This document shows positions 8,236 through 16,422 of a stretch of 53,497 bases of DNA, piece by piece. Position numbers and translations under genes: made by a program. Source of the DNA: an uncultured Denitrobacterium sp. Lineage in GTDB: Bacteria; Actinomycetota; Coriobacteriia; Coriobacteriales; Eggerthellaceae. Below the pieces are notes generated by a model. That model was not told where the DNA came from and searched no databases. It worked only from the letters and a program-made list of their open reading frames with translations. Every line of letters starts with the position of its first letter. The first letter of the stretch is position 1. The stretch covers positions 1-53,497 of the forward strand of contig CAJOOG010000032.1 in the NCBI GenBank assembly GCA_905236045.1, in the 5' to 3' direction.

Positions 8236-8907
8236 CTATTGCTCTTGGAGCGACACGACCGTGGCGCTGAAGGTGCCGTCGGATCGCATATCCCCCGTGA
8301 CGACCACGGGCGTCCCATCCGCAAGCGTCTCCTCGGAAACCGCGCCGTCGAACATGACATCGACCGTGATGGATTCGTCCGAGCCGTCCGCAAGCCGGAA
8401 ACGCGGCATGCCGCCTCCCGCAGCCTTCTGCGTTCCAGATACGACAGCGCCCTTCACGCGAACCGTCGTTCCCTCGATCTCCGAGCCGTATTCCCTCAGC
8501 CGGCCGACCTCGAGGGCCTCGGTGCCGCTTTCGTACTTGCTGGGGCATTTCGTGACGAGCTCGACGGCATAGAAGATGCCGTCCTCGCCCGCCTTGCCCG
8601 TGCAGATGGCGGTCACATTGTTGCCGAAGGTGCTGGCGGGAGCACCGTCGTAGCGGACCTGGAGCTGACCGGCGTCGGCATCGTCTGGATTATAGATGCT
8701 GAAGGCGAGGACGTTGCCGGTTGTGGAGTAGGAATCCTTCACCACATTGCCGGTTACCTTCACGCGCTGATCGCCATACGCGCCGCGGATGGCATCGGCG
8801 AGACTGATTTCCCTAGCGCCCTCTCCCACGACGGCCAGCAGGACGATGAGGACGATGAGGATGATGCCCGTCACGATGACGAGACGTTTCTTCGTTCGCG
8901 CGTTCAA
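8236..8907 (-). CDS. ccmE: CcmE-type haem chaperone with a CxxxY motif and a second OB-like domain
   Basis: A 223-residue protein: one N-terminal anchor helix (about 9-27) and an OB-fold domain (about 33-125) with VKVTGNVVKDSY, FSIYN and YDGAPASTF. It ends at KCPSKYE, where C121 and Y125 form CxxxY. Classical CcmE has HxxxY; the cysteine form is known from Desulfovibrio and archaea (System I*) and binds haem through cysteine. A second OB-like stretch follows (about 136-223: VRVKGAVVSGTQ, FRLADGSDES, VVVTGDM) and ends without a haem motif. The start is TTG 8907, preceded by GAAGGGG at a normal distance; no better ATG is available. It is the first gene of the ccm operon. Confidence 0.85.
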   Translation of the reverse strand: MNARTKKRLVIVTGIILIVLIVLLAVVGEGAREISLADAIRGAYGDQRVKVTGNVVKDSYSTTGNVLAFSIYNPDDADAGQLQVRYDGAPASTFGNNVTAICTGKAGEDGIFYAVELVTKCPSKYESGTEALEVGRLREYGSEIEGTTVRVKGAVVSGTQKAAGGGMPRFRLADGSDESITVDVMFDGAVSEETLADGTPVVVTGDMRSDGTFSATVVSLQEQ

Positions 8908-8917
8908 TCCCTCCCCC

Positions 8918-8933
8918 TTCTCCGGACGGAGAA
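8918..8933 (-). promoter_or_regulatory. Inverted repeat just upstream of the ccmE ribosome site
   Basis: TTCTCCG and CGGAGAA form 7-bp arms around two bases, immediately upstream of and touching the GAAGGGGG ribosome-binding region of ccmE. It could be an operator or a small hairpin affecting translation. The rest of the 205-bp gap to the methyltransferase gene shows only a weak TATATG hexamer near 9060. Confidence 0.35.
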
Positions 8934-9112
8934 ACCACCGTGGCGCATTCGCCGCACCGCAAGGCCTCCGCTCCGTTGCGGCCACCTTAGCGCGCGGGCG
9001 CGCGGGATTCCATCGCGCGAGGAGGCGCACACCGAAAAAATCGACAACCCGCGGCCATATACACCAATTGGAGCAGTCTCCGGTACGGGGCGCGCAGTCC
9101 CGCGCAGCGGCA

Positions 9113-9928
9113 TTAGCGCTTGCGGCGAAGCTCCCAGAATGCCACAGCGCTCGCCGCGGCCACGTTGAGGCTGTCCACGCCATGCGCCATCGGGATAACG
9201 GCCGCATGGTCGCAGGCGGCCAGAGTCCTGGGGGCAATCCCGTTCTGCTCGTTGCCCATGACGAGGGCCAGCCTGTCGTGCCCCCGCAGACGTCCGTCGT
9301 CGAGAGGAAGCGCCTCTGGCGTCAGCGCCATGGCCACAACGCAGAACCCGCATTCGTGCAGCAAGGAGACGAAATCGTCTTCCACCCGCGTCCAGGGAAC
9401 CTGGAAGATCGTGCCCATGGAGACGCGGGCCGCACGCCGATAGAGCGGGTCGTGGCTGCGGGAATTCAACAAGACGGCGTCCATGCCGAGCGCGGCGGCG
9501 CTGCGAAAGGTCGCCCCGATGTTCGTGGCATTCATCACGTCCTCCAACACGACGATGCGATGAGCGTCGGCGAGAAGGGCCCGCGCGGCTGGGAGCGCGG
9601 GGCGGCGCAAGGCGGCGACGGCTCCGCGCGTGACCTCGTAACCGGTGACGGCCTGGAAATCGTGCTTGTCGGCCACCAGCACGGAGAGGGCCGGATCGAT
9701 ATCGGCGATGCGTCTGATGAGCAGGTCGGTCTTCGGCAGCCACTTCTCCTCCAGAAAGAGGCTCACGGGTTGCACCCCCGCATCGAGCGCTCGGTTGATG
9801 ACCTTTTCGCTCTCGCCGATGAAGAGCCCCGGACCCGCTCCCTCGTCGCCGCGCAGCTGCGCATCGCGCATGCCCGCGAAAGGGGAAAGACGCGGGTCGT
9901 GGATATCGTGTACGAATTCGACTGGCAT
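9113..9928 (-). CDS. SpoU/TrmH-family RNA 2'-O-methyltransferase
   Basis: A 271-residue enzyme of the SPOUT class. An N-terminal substrate-binding part (about 1-100) is followed by the trefoil-knot methyltransferase domain. Its three motifs are visible: EDVMNATNIGATFRSAAALG, VMGNEQNGI, and IPMAHGVDSLNVAAASAV. It transfers methyl from SAM to a ribose in rRNA or tRNA; the exact site is unknown. I chose ATG 9928 with GAGGGG just before it; a TTG at 9949 is in frame but has no ribosome site. It is divergent from the tRNA gene. Confidence 0.88.
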   Translation of the reverse strand: MPVEFVHDIHDPRLSPFAGMRDAQLRGDEGAGPGLFIGESEKVINRALDAGVQPVSLFLEEKWLPKTDLLIRRIADIDPALSVLVADKHDFQAVTGYEVTRGAVAALRRPALPAARALLADAHRIVVLEDVMNATNIGATFRSAAALGMDAVLLNSRSHDPLYRRAARVSMGTIFQVPWTRVEDDFVSLLHECGFCVVAMALTPEALPLDDGRLRGHDRLALVMGNEQNGIAPRTLAACDHAAVIPMAHGVDSLNVAAASAVAFWELRRKR

Positions 9929-9942
9929 GGACCCCTCATCTG

Positions 9943-9971
9943 TTGACAACGCCGTTGCGAATAGTCAGAAT
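9943..9971 (+). promoter_or_regulatory. Promoter of the tRNA-Ala gene
   Basis: A perfect TTGACA (9943-9948), 17-bp spacer, then CAGAAT (9966-9971). Start of transcription would be near 9978, about 9 bp before the mature tRNA. This is the clearest -35/-10 pair in the window. Confidence 0.8.
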
Positions 9972-9986
9972 ATCATCTCGCCAATC

Positions 9987-10062
9987 GGGGATGTAGCTCA
10001 GTTGGGAGAGCGCAGCGTTCGCAACGCTGAGGCCGAGGGTTCGATCCCCTTCATCTCCACCA
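9987..10062 (+). tRNA. tRNA-Ala (anticodon CGC)
   Basis: 76 nt including an encoded CCA. The acceptor stem pairs GGGGATG with CATCTCC, the D-arm contains AGCTCAGTTGGGAGAGC, and the anticodon arm is CAGCG-TTCGCAA-CGCTG with anticodon CGC, reading GCG (alanine). The T-arm contains GGTTCGATCC with its flanking AGGG/CCCCT stem. Discriminator base is A. All cloverleaf parts are regular. Confidence 0.97.
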
Positions 10063-10071
10063 CGACACGAA

Positions 10072-10108
10072 AGCGCGAACTCCGCTTCTTCGGAGGGCGG
10101 TTCGCGCT
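10072..10108. terminator. Hairpin downstream of tRNA-Ala
   Basis: AGCGCGAAC (10072-10080) pairs with GTTCGCGCT (10100-10108), with an inner TCCG/CGGA stem. It starts 10 bp after the tRNA CCA end. There is no T-run, as is common for terminators in high-GC actinobacteria. It may serve both the tRNA (+) and the convergent veg transcript (-). Confidence 0.6.
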
Positions 10109-10112
10109 CGAA

Positions 10113-10156
10113 CGATGGGCCGGGGACGATCCTGAAAGTTCGCCCCCGGCCCATCG
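10113..10156. terminator. 13-bp perfect inverted repeat after veg
   Basis: CGATGGGCCGGGG (10113-10125) and CCCCGGCCCATCG (10144-10156) around an 18-base loop, 54 bp beyond the veg stop codon on the minus strand. With the hairpin at 10072 it forms a tandem terminator region between convergent transcripts. Confidence 0.6.
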
Positions 10157-10210
10157 CGTTGAGACAGACGCGGGAAGCCCATTGCGGGGCGGGGCCGATC
10201 GAGGGTCTGC

Positions 10211-10549
10211 CTAGGCGAAGAATCCCGCCGGCGTTTCCGCTACGGGCTTTTCCTCCGGCTTCTCGTTCAGCGAATCGAGCAGGTGGCCGAAGAGCACTTC
10301 GCCATCGCGGCTGAGCTGCACGGTGCCGGTGAGCACGTCGACGTATTGGTAGGACTGATGCGCCTTGCGGCCGCGCTTGTGGTCTACTTCCATGATGAAG
10401 AGCTGGGGATGGACCTGCGTGAGGACGCCTTCGTTCTCGATTATCTTGGAGCGGCCCATGTTGGCGCGCACGCGCAGGCGCTGTCCGACGAATTGGTCGA
10501 GGGTATCGTGAATGGAGCGGACGATGTTGACTTGCTGTTCGAGTTCCAT
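10211..10549 (-). CDS. veg: Veg family protein
   Basis: A 112-residue protein with the full Veg core: IVRSIHDTLDQFVGQRLRV, then NMGRSKIIENEGVLTQVHPQLFIMEVD and YVDVLTGTVQLS. In Bacillus subtilis Veg stimulates biofilm formation, and its gene also lies next to ksgA, as here. The C-terminal 25 residues are a variable proline/glutamate tail. The start is ATG 10549. Confidence 0.9.
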   Translation of the reverse strand: MELEQQVNIVRSIHDTLDQFVGQRLRVRANMGRSKIIENEGVLTQVHPQLFIMEVDHKRGRKAHQSYQYVDVLTGTVQLSRDGEVLFGHLLDSLNEKPEEKPVAETPAGFFA

Positions 10550-10594
10550 TAACTATGTCTTCTTCCGTGCGAAGGTGTAAAACGGCTGAAGAGC

Positions 10595-10603
10595 ATTTTA
10601 CCA
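10595..10603 (-). promoter_or_regulatory. Extended -10 promoter candidate of veg
   Basis: On the minus strand TGG-TAAAAT fits an extended -10 element 45 bp upstream of the veg ATG. No matching -35 is seen. A GTAAAA/TTTTAC inverted repeat (10577-10582 and 10596-10601) overlaps it and could be an operator. Confidence 0.4.
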
Positions 10604-10668
10604 CCCGCGTCAACCTCCACAGATACCCGACACCCTGCCCACAATCTCGCCACGGGCGTCCCGCAGCC

Positions 10669-11553
10669 CTAGGCCCGACCCAAGTCCGAATCCCGCAACT
10701 CTCGGTAAGCGGCGCCGAGACGTTCGAACTCGTCGAAATCCAGCGTCTCGCCACGACGACGCGGGTCTATCCCCGCCGTCTCGAGGAGGCAGGCCAAAGC
10801 CTCGGGAGACACCGCGCTCCCGAAATAGCTGCGACAGGAGTTGGCGATCGTCTTGCGTCGAGTTGCGAAAGCGGCATCGGCCATGGTCGCGATGGCGCTG
10901 CGAAGCCCCTCCTCCCGAGGCTCCTGCAAACGGTCGAGCCGAATGACCGTGCTCTGCACATGCGGAGGCGGGAAGAAGTTGCCGGGGGACACGCCGAAGC
11001 ATCCGGCAGGACGCGCGAGAAGCCCCAGCTTCACCGTGTAGGCGCCGTAATTCTTGGCGCAGGGCCGGGCCATCATACGCTGCGCCACTTCCGCCTGCAC
11101 CATCACCGTCGCCTGCCGCAGGCTGGCAAAGCGCTCGAAATAACCCAGCACGACCGTCGCCGCGACGGCGTAGGGCAGATTGCTGACCAGCTTCGTAGGC
11201 GCGAAGGGCACCTCCTCTCGACTCAGTGCCACGGCATCGCCTTCTATGAGCGTGAAGCGGTCCGCCCAGGGTGCGCACGTCTGGGCAAGCACGGCCGGCA
11301 AGTCGCGGTCGCACTCCACCGAGGCCACGGCACCCGCCCTCTTCAGCAGCGCGATGGTGAGCGTGCCTATGCCCGGCCCCACCTCCAGCACCCGATCCTG
11401 CGGCCCCAGCTCTGCCAAATCCACGATCTTGCGCAGGATAGCATCGTTGACCAGGAAGTTCTGCCCGAGCGCATGCTTGGTCGCCAAGCCGTGCGCCTCG
11501 AGCACTTCACGGGTGGCCCGCACTCCGGCCAGCGGGGAAAGTCGCTCTTCCAT
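10669..11553 (-). CDS. rsmA: 16S rRNA dimethyladenosine transferase
   Basis: A 294-residue KsgA/RsmA enzyme that dimethylates two adjacent adenosines near the 3' end of 16S rRNA using SAM. Visible motifs: KHALGQNFLVND at 26-37, the SAM site VLEVGPGIGTLT, the catalytic NLPYAVAA (NLPY), and PPPHVQSTVIRL toward the C-terminal domain. It begins 18 bp after the iron-sulfur flavoprotein stop, so it belongs to the metG-tatD-flavoprotein-rsmA series. Confidence 0.96.
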   Translation of the reverse strand: MEERLSPLAGVRATREVLEAHGLATKHALGQNFLVNDAILRKIVDLAELGPQDRVLEVGPGIGTLTIALLKRAGAVASVECDRDLPAVLAQTCAPWADRFTLIEGDAVALSREEVPFAPTKLVSNLPYAVAATVVLGYFERFASLRQATVMVQAEVAQRMMARPCAKNYGAYTVKLGLLARPAGCFGVSPGNFFPPPHVQSTVIRLDRLQEPREEGLRSAIATMADAAFATRRKTIANSCRSYFGSAVSPEALACLLETAGIDPRRRGETLDFDEFERLGAAYRELRDSDLGRA

Positions 11554-11571
11554 GCTCCTCCTCCGCAGGCT

Positions 11572-12102
11572 CTAGTCCGCCAGCCATCCAGCCGCGTCCG
11601 GCTCGGTGCCGAGCGCGACCTGAACCGCCGCCAAATCGAAGCCGGCAGGCGCCAGGGCGGAACGCGTGCAGGCCACCAACGGGTCGCAGCCATGCGGGTC
11701 ACCGCCCTCCCCCACTGCCAGCAGATGCGCCGGCTTTTTCTGCGGACGCTGCTCTCGCGGCGTGTCGAGCCACTCCCAATACCTGGGCTGAAGGCGGTCG
11801 AGCAGGGCCTTGAACTGCGAGGGCGGACCCGCGAAGTAGACGGGGCTCGCCACGTAGAGCTCGTCGGCGACATCGAACACCCGCAGGACATCGCCCATGT
11901 CGTCTCGCTGGAAGCACCGGTACGTGCGGCGGCAGCGATCGCATCCGATGCATCCCTCGATACTCAGGCCGACGACGGACAGCGACAGGGCGATGTCGCA
12001 GGGGAAACGTTCCTCCAGCTGCCGCACCGCATCCGCGCACAGCGCGTCGCAGACCCCGCCCGCATGGGGCGAGGCGCAGATTACCGCCCTCGTTTTTGCC
12101 AT
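11572..12102 (-). CDS. NADPH-dependent FMN reductase-type iron-sulfur flavoprotein
   Basis: A 176-residue flavodoxin-fold protein (ICASPHAGG phosphate loop at 9-17, ASPVYFAGPPSQFKALLDR at 85-103). The segment GCIGCDRCRRTYRC carries C51, C54, C57 and C63, a compact CX2CX2CX5C cluster motif like that of the Isf iron-sulfur flavoproteins of anaerobes, which move electrons between ferredoxin and other acceptors. The length fits Isf. The ATG at 12102 overlaps the end of tatD by 22 bp, so the two are co-translated. Partner and substrate are unknown. Confidence 0.75.
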   Translation of the reverse strand: MAKTRAVICASPHAGGVCDALCADAVRQLEERFPCDIALSLSVVGLSIEGCIGCDRCRRTYRCFQRDDMGDVLRVFDVADELYVASPVYFAGPPSQFKALLDRLQPRYWEWLDTPREQRPQKKPAHLLAVGEGGDPHGCDPLVACTRSALAPAGFDLAAVQVALGTEPDAAGWLAD

Positions 12103-13055
12103 GTCGTCGGCTCCCGATCCAACAGCCCGACCGTCCTTGCGTGGAGCCCCTCCAAAAAGGCGCGTCTCTCCTCGCCCGGGGCGATGCCGCGCACGGCCGC
12201 GAGCCGCTCCGCGGTGAAGATGGCGAACTCCGGCCCGTTTTCCACGCCCCGCAGCGGCACCGGGGTCATGTAGGGCGCATCCGTTTCCAGCACGAGGCGC
12301 TCCTCGGGCACCAGCCTCGCCCCCTCGCGCACGTCCTCCAGTTTGTTGAAGGTTATCGCCCCGCCATAGGCGATATGACACCCGCGTTCAATCCAAGGCT
12401 CCAGCTCCGCCGGGCCCAGAGTGCAGCAATGAAGGATCGTCCCCGCCTCGGGCAGCCCCTCTTCGTCCAAAATCGCAAGCGCCTCCTGGTGCGCCTCGCG
12501 AATGTGCAGCGAGAGGACCAGCCCCGTGCGATGGGCCAGCTGCACCTGCCTGCGGAAGGCCTTGCGCTGAGCCTCGCGAGGCGAGAGGTCGTAATGGAAA
12601 TCGAGCCCCACCTCGCCCAGGCAGCTCGTGCGCGGATCGCGGAGCTTCTCGAGCAGCCGGGTCTCCACGGCGTTGTCGTAGGATTTGGCGTTGTGGGGAT
12701 GAACGCCGCAGGCGATGCGGATGCGTGGCTGGTCAAAGAACTCACCGGGCGCGATGGCGTCCAACCAGGCGGCCGCGGCCATGCGCCAGCCATCCAGCCC
12801 GGCATAGACCTCGCCCGCGTCTTCCGTCGGATCGCAGATGTCGCAGATGAAATCGACCCGGTAGGCCGCCGCACGCGCCAGGGCCAGATCCAGGTGCGAG
12901 AGCATCTGCAAGTGGCAATGCGAATCCGCGATGGGCGCCTCGAGCGCCGGCGCGGGAGCAGGCAGCTCCTTGTACGTCCCGCTCTTGCGCTTCACTCGGA
13001 ACTTAAGGTCGTAGAAGACCTCGTCGGGATTTTTCCTCTCGTCGGCCACGGCCAC
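12081..13055 (-). CDS. tatD: TatD-family metal-dependent hydrolase
   Basis: A 324-residue TIM-barrel metal hydrolase. Metal ligands are visible: DSHCHL (HxH), GEVGLDFHYD (glutamate), SLHIREAHQEAL (histidine), LHCCT (histidine) and LETDAPY (aspartate). The family has 3'-5' DNase/RNase activity. About 40 extra residues precede the barrel (MAVADERKNPDEVFYDL), longer than usual. It starts 1 bp after the metG stop, the classic metG-tatD pair. Confidence 0.9.
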   Translation of the reverse strand: MAVADERKNPDEVFYDLKFRVKRKSGTYKELPAPAPALEAPIADSHCHLQMLSHLDLALARAAAYRVDFICDICDPTEDAGEVYAGLDGWRMAAAAWLDAIAPGEFFDQPRIRIACGVHPHNAKSYDNAVETRLLEKLRDPRTSCLGEVGLDFHYDLSPREAQRKAFRRQVQLAHRTGLVLSLHIREAHQEALAILDEEGLPEAGTILHCCTLGPAELEPWIERGCHIAYGGAITFNKLEDVREGARLVPEERLVLETDAPYMTPVPLRGVENGPEFAIFTAERLAAVRGIAPGEERRAFLEGLHARTVGLLDREPTTWQKRGR

Positions 13056-13056
13056 G

Positions 13057-14637
13057 CTATTCCAGGTTCAAATCGATGGCGTCCAGATCGAGGCGCGGAA
13101 AGAGAGGCTCGCCTTTCTCCACGGGATTGCCCGCCGGGAGCTGCCCCCAGCGCGATGCGTCCTGCAAATCCGTGCGCTCGCTGGCCTTCCCCAGGCCCAG
13201 GCGACGCCATGCCTCGTCGGAAGTGCGGGGCATGAAAGGAGCCAGGAACAAGGCGATGATGCGGCAGGCTTCCAGGGCGTTGTAGATGACCGCGGCCAGC
13301 TCCTCGACCTTGGCCGGATCCTTCGCCAAATTCCACGGCGCACTGTCTTCCACATAATGGTTGGCAACGCCCGCCAGCTCCTGCACGGCGGCGGCGGCCC
13401 CTGTGAAGTCCACCTTGTCCATGCAGGCGTCGTAGCGCTCGTAGAGTCCGGACGCCAAATCGGCCAGGGGGTTTTCCTCCGCCCCCGCAGGGGCAGCCGG
13501 GACCCTGCCCTCGAAATACCTACCCGTCATGTTGTATACACGCGAGACCAAGTTCCCCCAGGTATTAGCCAAGTCCGCGTTGTAAACCTGCACCATGCGC
13601 TCCATGGAGATGTTGCCGTCGTGGCCGAACTGCACATCGCTCATGAAGTAGTAGCGATAGGCATCGACGCCGAAGACCTTCACCAGATCCTGCGGCATGA
13701 CGCCGTTGCCCTTGCTCTTCGACATCTTCTCGCCCTTGGTGAGCAAAAACCCATGCCCGAAGACATGATCCGGCGTGGGCATGCCGCAAGCCAGCAGCAT
13801 GGCAGGCCAGATTACGCAGTGGAAGCGCGTGATATCCTTGCCCACGAAGTGATACTGATAGGGCCAATGGGCGTCGAACTCGGCCTGGCGCTGCGGGTCG
13901 GCGTAGCCGATGCCCGTGGGATAGGCCAGCAGCGCATCGGCCCAGACGTAAGCCACATGCCCCTCGTCGAAGGGCAGCGGCACGCCCCAATCGAAGGTGC
14001 TGCGCGAGATGGAGAGGTCCTTCAGGCCGCCCTCGACGAAGTTCACTATCTCGTTGCGGCGCGTGACGGGCTGGATGAAGTCGGGATGCTCCTCGTAGAA
14101 CTCAAGCAGCGGCTCCTGCATCTCGGAGAGCTTGAAAAACCAGTTCTCCTCGCCCGCGGCACGCTGCACCGGGCGCTTGCAATCCGGGCAGACCAGCTCG
14201 CCCTCGTCGTTTTTCAGCAGATCGCCTTCCGCGTAGTAGGTCTCCTCGTGGACGCAGTACCAGCCCTCGTAGCTGCCCTTGTAGAGCCAGCCCTTGTCGT
14301 GGAGCTCGCTCCAGAACTTCTGCACGGAGCGCGCCTGGCTGGCCTGCGTGGTGCGAACGAAATCGGTGTAGCTGATATCGAGCAGGTCCCAGACCCCGCG
14401 GAAGGCGGGTTCCATGCTGTCGCACCAGGCCTGCGGGGACATGCCCTTCTTGGCGGCGGTGTCCGCCACCTTCTGGCCGTGCTCGTCCATGCCGGTGACG
14501 AAGGCCACGTCGTAGCCGTCCATGCGCTTGTAGCGGGCAAGCGTGTCCGCGCCGACGGTGGTGTAGGCGGTCCCCAGATGAGGAGCCGCGTTCACGTAGT
14601 ATATGGGCGTGGTGATGCTGAAGGTGCCCTTCGACAT
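13057..14637 (-). CDS. metG: Methionyl-tRNA synthetase
   Basis: A 526-residue class I synthetase charging tRNA-Met. The HIGH-like motif is HLGTAYT (H20), and KMSKS is exact at 304-308. The anticodon-binding part includes NTWGNLVSRVYNM. The zinc region keeps one CPDC pair (about 150-153), while the partner cysteines are mostly replaced (WYCVHEETYY). There is no C-terminal tRNA-binding EMAP domain. I chose ATG 14637 because the open frame further upstream has no synthetase similarity. A TAGACT -10-like hexamer lies about 45 bp upstream. Confidence 0.95.
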   Translation of the reverse strand: MSKGTFSITTPIYYVNAAPHLGTAYTTVGADTLARYKRMDGYDVAFVTGMDEHGQKVADTAAKKGMSPQAWCDSMEPAFRGVWDLLDISYTDFVRTTQASQARSVQKFWSELHDKGWLYKGSYEGWYCVHEETYYAEGDLLKNDEGELVCPDCKRPVQRAAGEENWFFKLSEMQEPLLEFYEEHPDFIQPVTRRNEIVNFVEGGLKDLSISRSTFDWGVPLPFDEGHVAYVWADALLAYPTGIGYADPQRQAEFDAHWPYQYHFVGKDITRFHCVIWPAMLLACGMPTPDHVFGHGFLLTKGEKMSKSKGNGVMPQDLVKVFGVDAYRYYFMSDVQFGHDGNISMERMVQVYNADLANTWGNLVSRVYNMTGRYFEGRVPAAPAGAEENPLADLASGLYERYDACMDKVDFTGAAAAVQELAGVANHYVEDSAPWNLAKDPAKVEELAAVIYNALEACRIIALFLAPFMPRTSDEAWRRLGLGKASERTDLQDASRWGQLPAGNPVEKGEPLFPRLDLDAIDLNLE

Positions 14638-14782
14638 GGGGATGCTCGCTTTCCGTCGCTGGCGTGCACTGCAAGTAGATAAGTCTAGCAGACGGGCCGC
14701 ATGCGCGGGGAGAGCGCCATACAACCTACGTGCGGGAGGAGGCGAAGGGGCGACGTGGCGGCAGCTCGCCCGCGATTGCCCC

Positions 14783-16231
14783 CTATGCGAGCTCGCCTGC
14801 TTCGAGCGCTTCCCTGAAGCGCTGGTAGTCGGCCTCGTTTTGATCGGCGTAGGCGACTGCGAAATCGGCCAGCGCCCTGTCGAACTTATCGGAATGTCCC
14901 AAGTATGAGGAAATGGCGAACCTGTCGCCCGTACGCGCATGAGCGTGCGCGAGCGTCCATCCGCAGGCAGCCGCGAGCGCCTTCAGCTGCGCGGCCTCGA
15001 GCAGGGACAAGTCGATCGACCCCTTGCCGTCCCAAAGCTGGCGCACGTAGTAGTCCTTCCTCCTGCCATCCTCAGCCAGCATCCGACACCAGCCGAGCAG
15101 CATATCGCTCGACGTCTGCATCGCCCGCTGGCCCTCCACGACGCGCTGCCCATGCTGCCCGAACACGCTTCTTCCCACAAAGCGTTCGAGCACCGACTCC
15201 TGCGCCTCCTTCACCTGCAGAACCAACGGGTCGTCCTTATCGGCGCCCTGCATGACGACGATCCAGGCACGCGTTCCCACGCTGCCTACGCCCACCACCT
15301 TATGAGCCATGTCCACCGGCGTGTATTCGCGTATGAGCGCCTGCTTATGAGGGCCGAGAGTCGAGCTGTACTCGAAAAGGACCGCCCTTATCGCCCTCTC
15401 GATGCTCCGCTCCTCGAATTGCTCGGTGAAGCGCCCGCCGCTTTCCTGCGACAGCAACTCGCGGAGAGGAAAGATGATGGGAGGATCGCTCACGATGCGC
15501 AGCTGGCCATCGACGACCTCGGTGAACTTACGAACGGCACGTGCGCTGTCCTTGCTCTTGACCTTGGCGATGAACTTATCTGCCTTCTTCGTGCTCTTGA
15601 CATCGGCTTCGGCTGCGGCTGCGATCTTTTCGCGCAGGGTATCGACATCGAGATGCGCGTACCAGACATCCAGATGCCCCCTATCGGCGAAAGCCGCCAT
15701 GCCCTCGCGATATCCCTGCACGCACGCGAGCACCGCAGCGCGGCGCTTCTTCTCCGAGAAGCCGTTGTCGCGCCCGCATATCTCCACGCTGGCGGCAAGG
15801 CGCTTCACATCCCACTCCCAAGGGCCGGGCAGCGTCTCGTCGAAGTCGTTGATGTCGAATACCGTGCGGCGCTCGGGGCTGGAGAACATGCCGAAGTTCG
15901 ATATGTGCGCGTCCCCGCATGCCTGCACCTCGATACCCGTCGTGGGCGTTCTGGAGAGGTCGGAGGCCATGATGAGGGCACCGCCGCGGTAGAAGGTGAA
16001 CGCCGAGGCGCTCATGCGCTCGTAGCGCAGAGGCAAAAGCGCCTGCACGCGCGTTTCGCCCTGGCTGCGCAGCAACTCGACGGGGTCGGGACGGTCGGCT
16101 GCGGGCGACCAGGCGGCATGCGAGCTGCGCGGAACGCTCGCGCGCAGGGCACGGCCTCTCTCCAAGCTCTTCTCCTTCGAAAGAGGCTCCCCGAGTTTCA
16201 ATTCCTTGATCAATCGTTCGCGCAAGCCCAT
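14783..16231 (-). CDS. DUF2252 family protein
   Basis: A 482-residue protein of the DUF2252 family, which has a protein-kinase/aminoglycoside-phosphotransferase-like fold. Recognisable are FYRGGALIMASDL, CGDAHISNFGMFSSPERRTVFDINDFDET (the HxxN...D catalytic-like stretch), WEWDVKRLAAS, VGVGSVGTRAWIVVMQG and the C-terminal LAHAHARTGD. The HxxN and DxxDFDE residues are kept, so a nucleotide-dependent phosphotransfer role is possible; the substrate is unknown. The start is uncertain: ATG 16231 has AAAGGA upstream; ATG 16252 is an in-frame alternative with GGAGGG almost touching it. It is a single gene, not coupled to its neighbours. Confidence 0.88.
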   Translation of the reverse strand: MGLRERLIKELKLGEPLSKEKSLERGRALRASVPRSSHAAWSPAADRPDPVELLRSQGETRVQALLPLRYERMSASAFTFYRGGALIMASDLSRTPTTGIEVQACGDAHISNFGMFSSPERRTVFDINDFDETLPGPWEWDVKRLAASVEICGRDNGFSEKKRRAAVLACVQGYREGMAAFADRGHLDVWYAHLDVDTLREKIAAAAEADVKSTKKADKFIAKVKSKDSARAVRKFTEVVDGQLRIVSDPPIIFPLRELLSQESGGRFTEQFEERSIERAIRAVLFEYSSTLGPHKQALIREYTPVDMAHKVVGVGSVGTRAWIVVMQGADKDDPLVLQVKEAQESVLERFVGRSVFGQHGQRVVEGQRAMQTSSDMLLGWCRMLAEDGRRKDYYVRQLWDGKGSIDLSLLEAAQLKALAAACGWTLAHAHARTGDRFAISSYLGHSDKFDRALADFAVAYADQNEADYQRFREALEAGELA

Positions 16232-16332
16232 ACCGCCCGATCCTTTCCGCATCGCCCTCCGACGTATTTGCCCTTGACGCTCCCCAGGGCGAAGGCCAGG
16301 AGATTCCAGAGCATGCGATAAGCATATCATGA

Positions 16333-16353
16333 GCTGCGAAAACGAATCGCAGC
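16333..16353. terminator. Hairpin after the permease-kinase gene
   Basis: GCTGCGA and TCGCAGC form 7-bp arms around 7 bases, 70 bp past the hybrid-kinase stop codon (transcription is leftward). No U-tract. The same gap also carries the upstream region of the DUF2252 gene. Confidence 0.35.
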
Positions 16354-16422
16354 GCAAGTACGGCCCGCCGCTCGGGCGGAAGATCGGCGCAAACTCGACC
16401 GCGGGGAATTAAAGAAAGGCCC

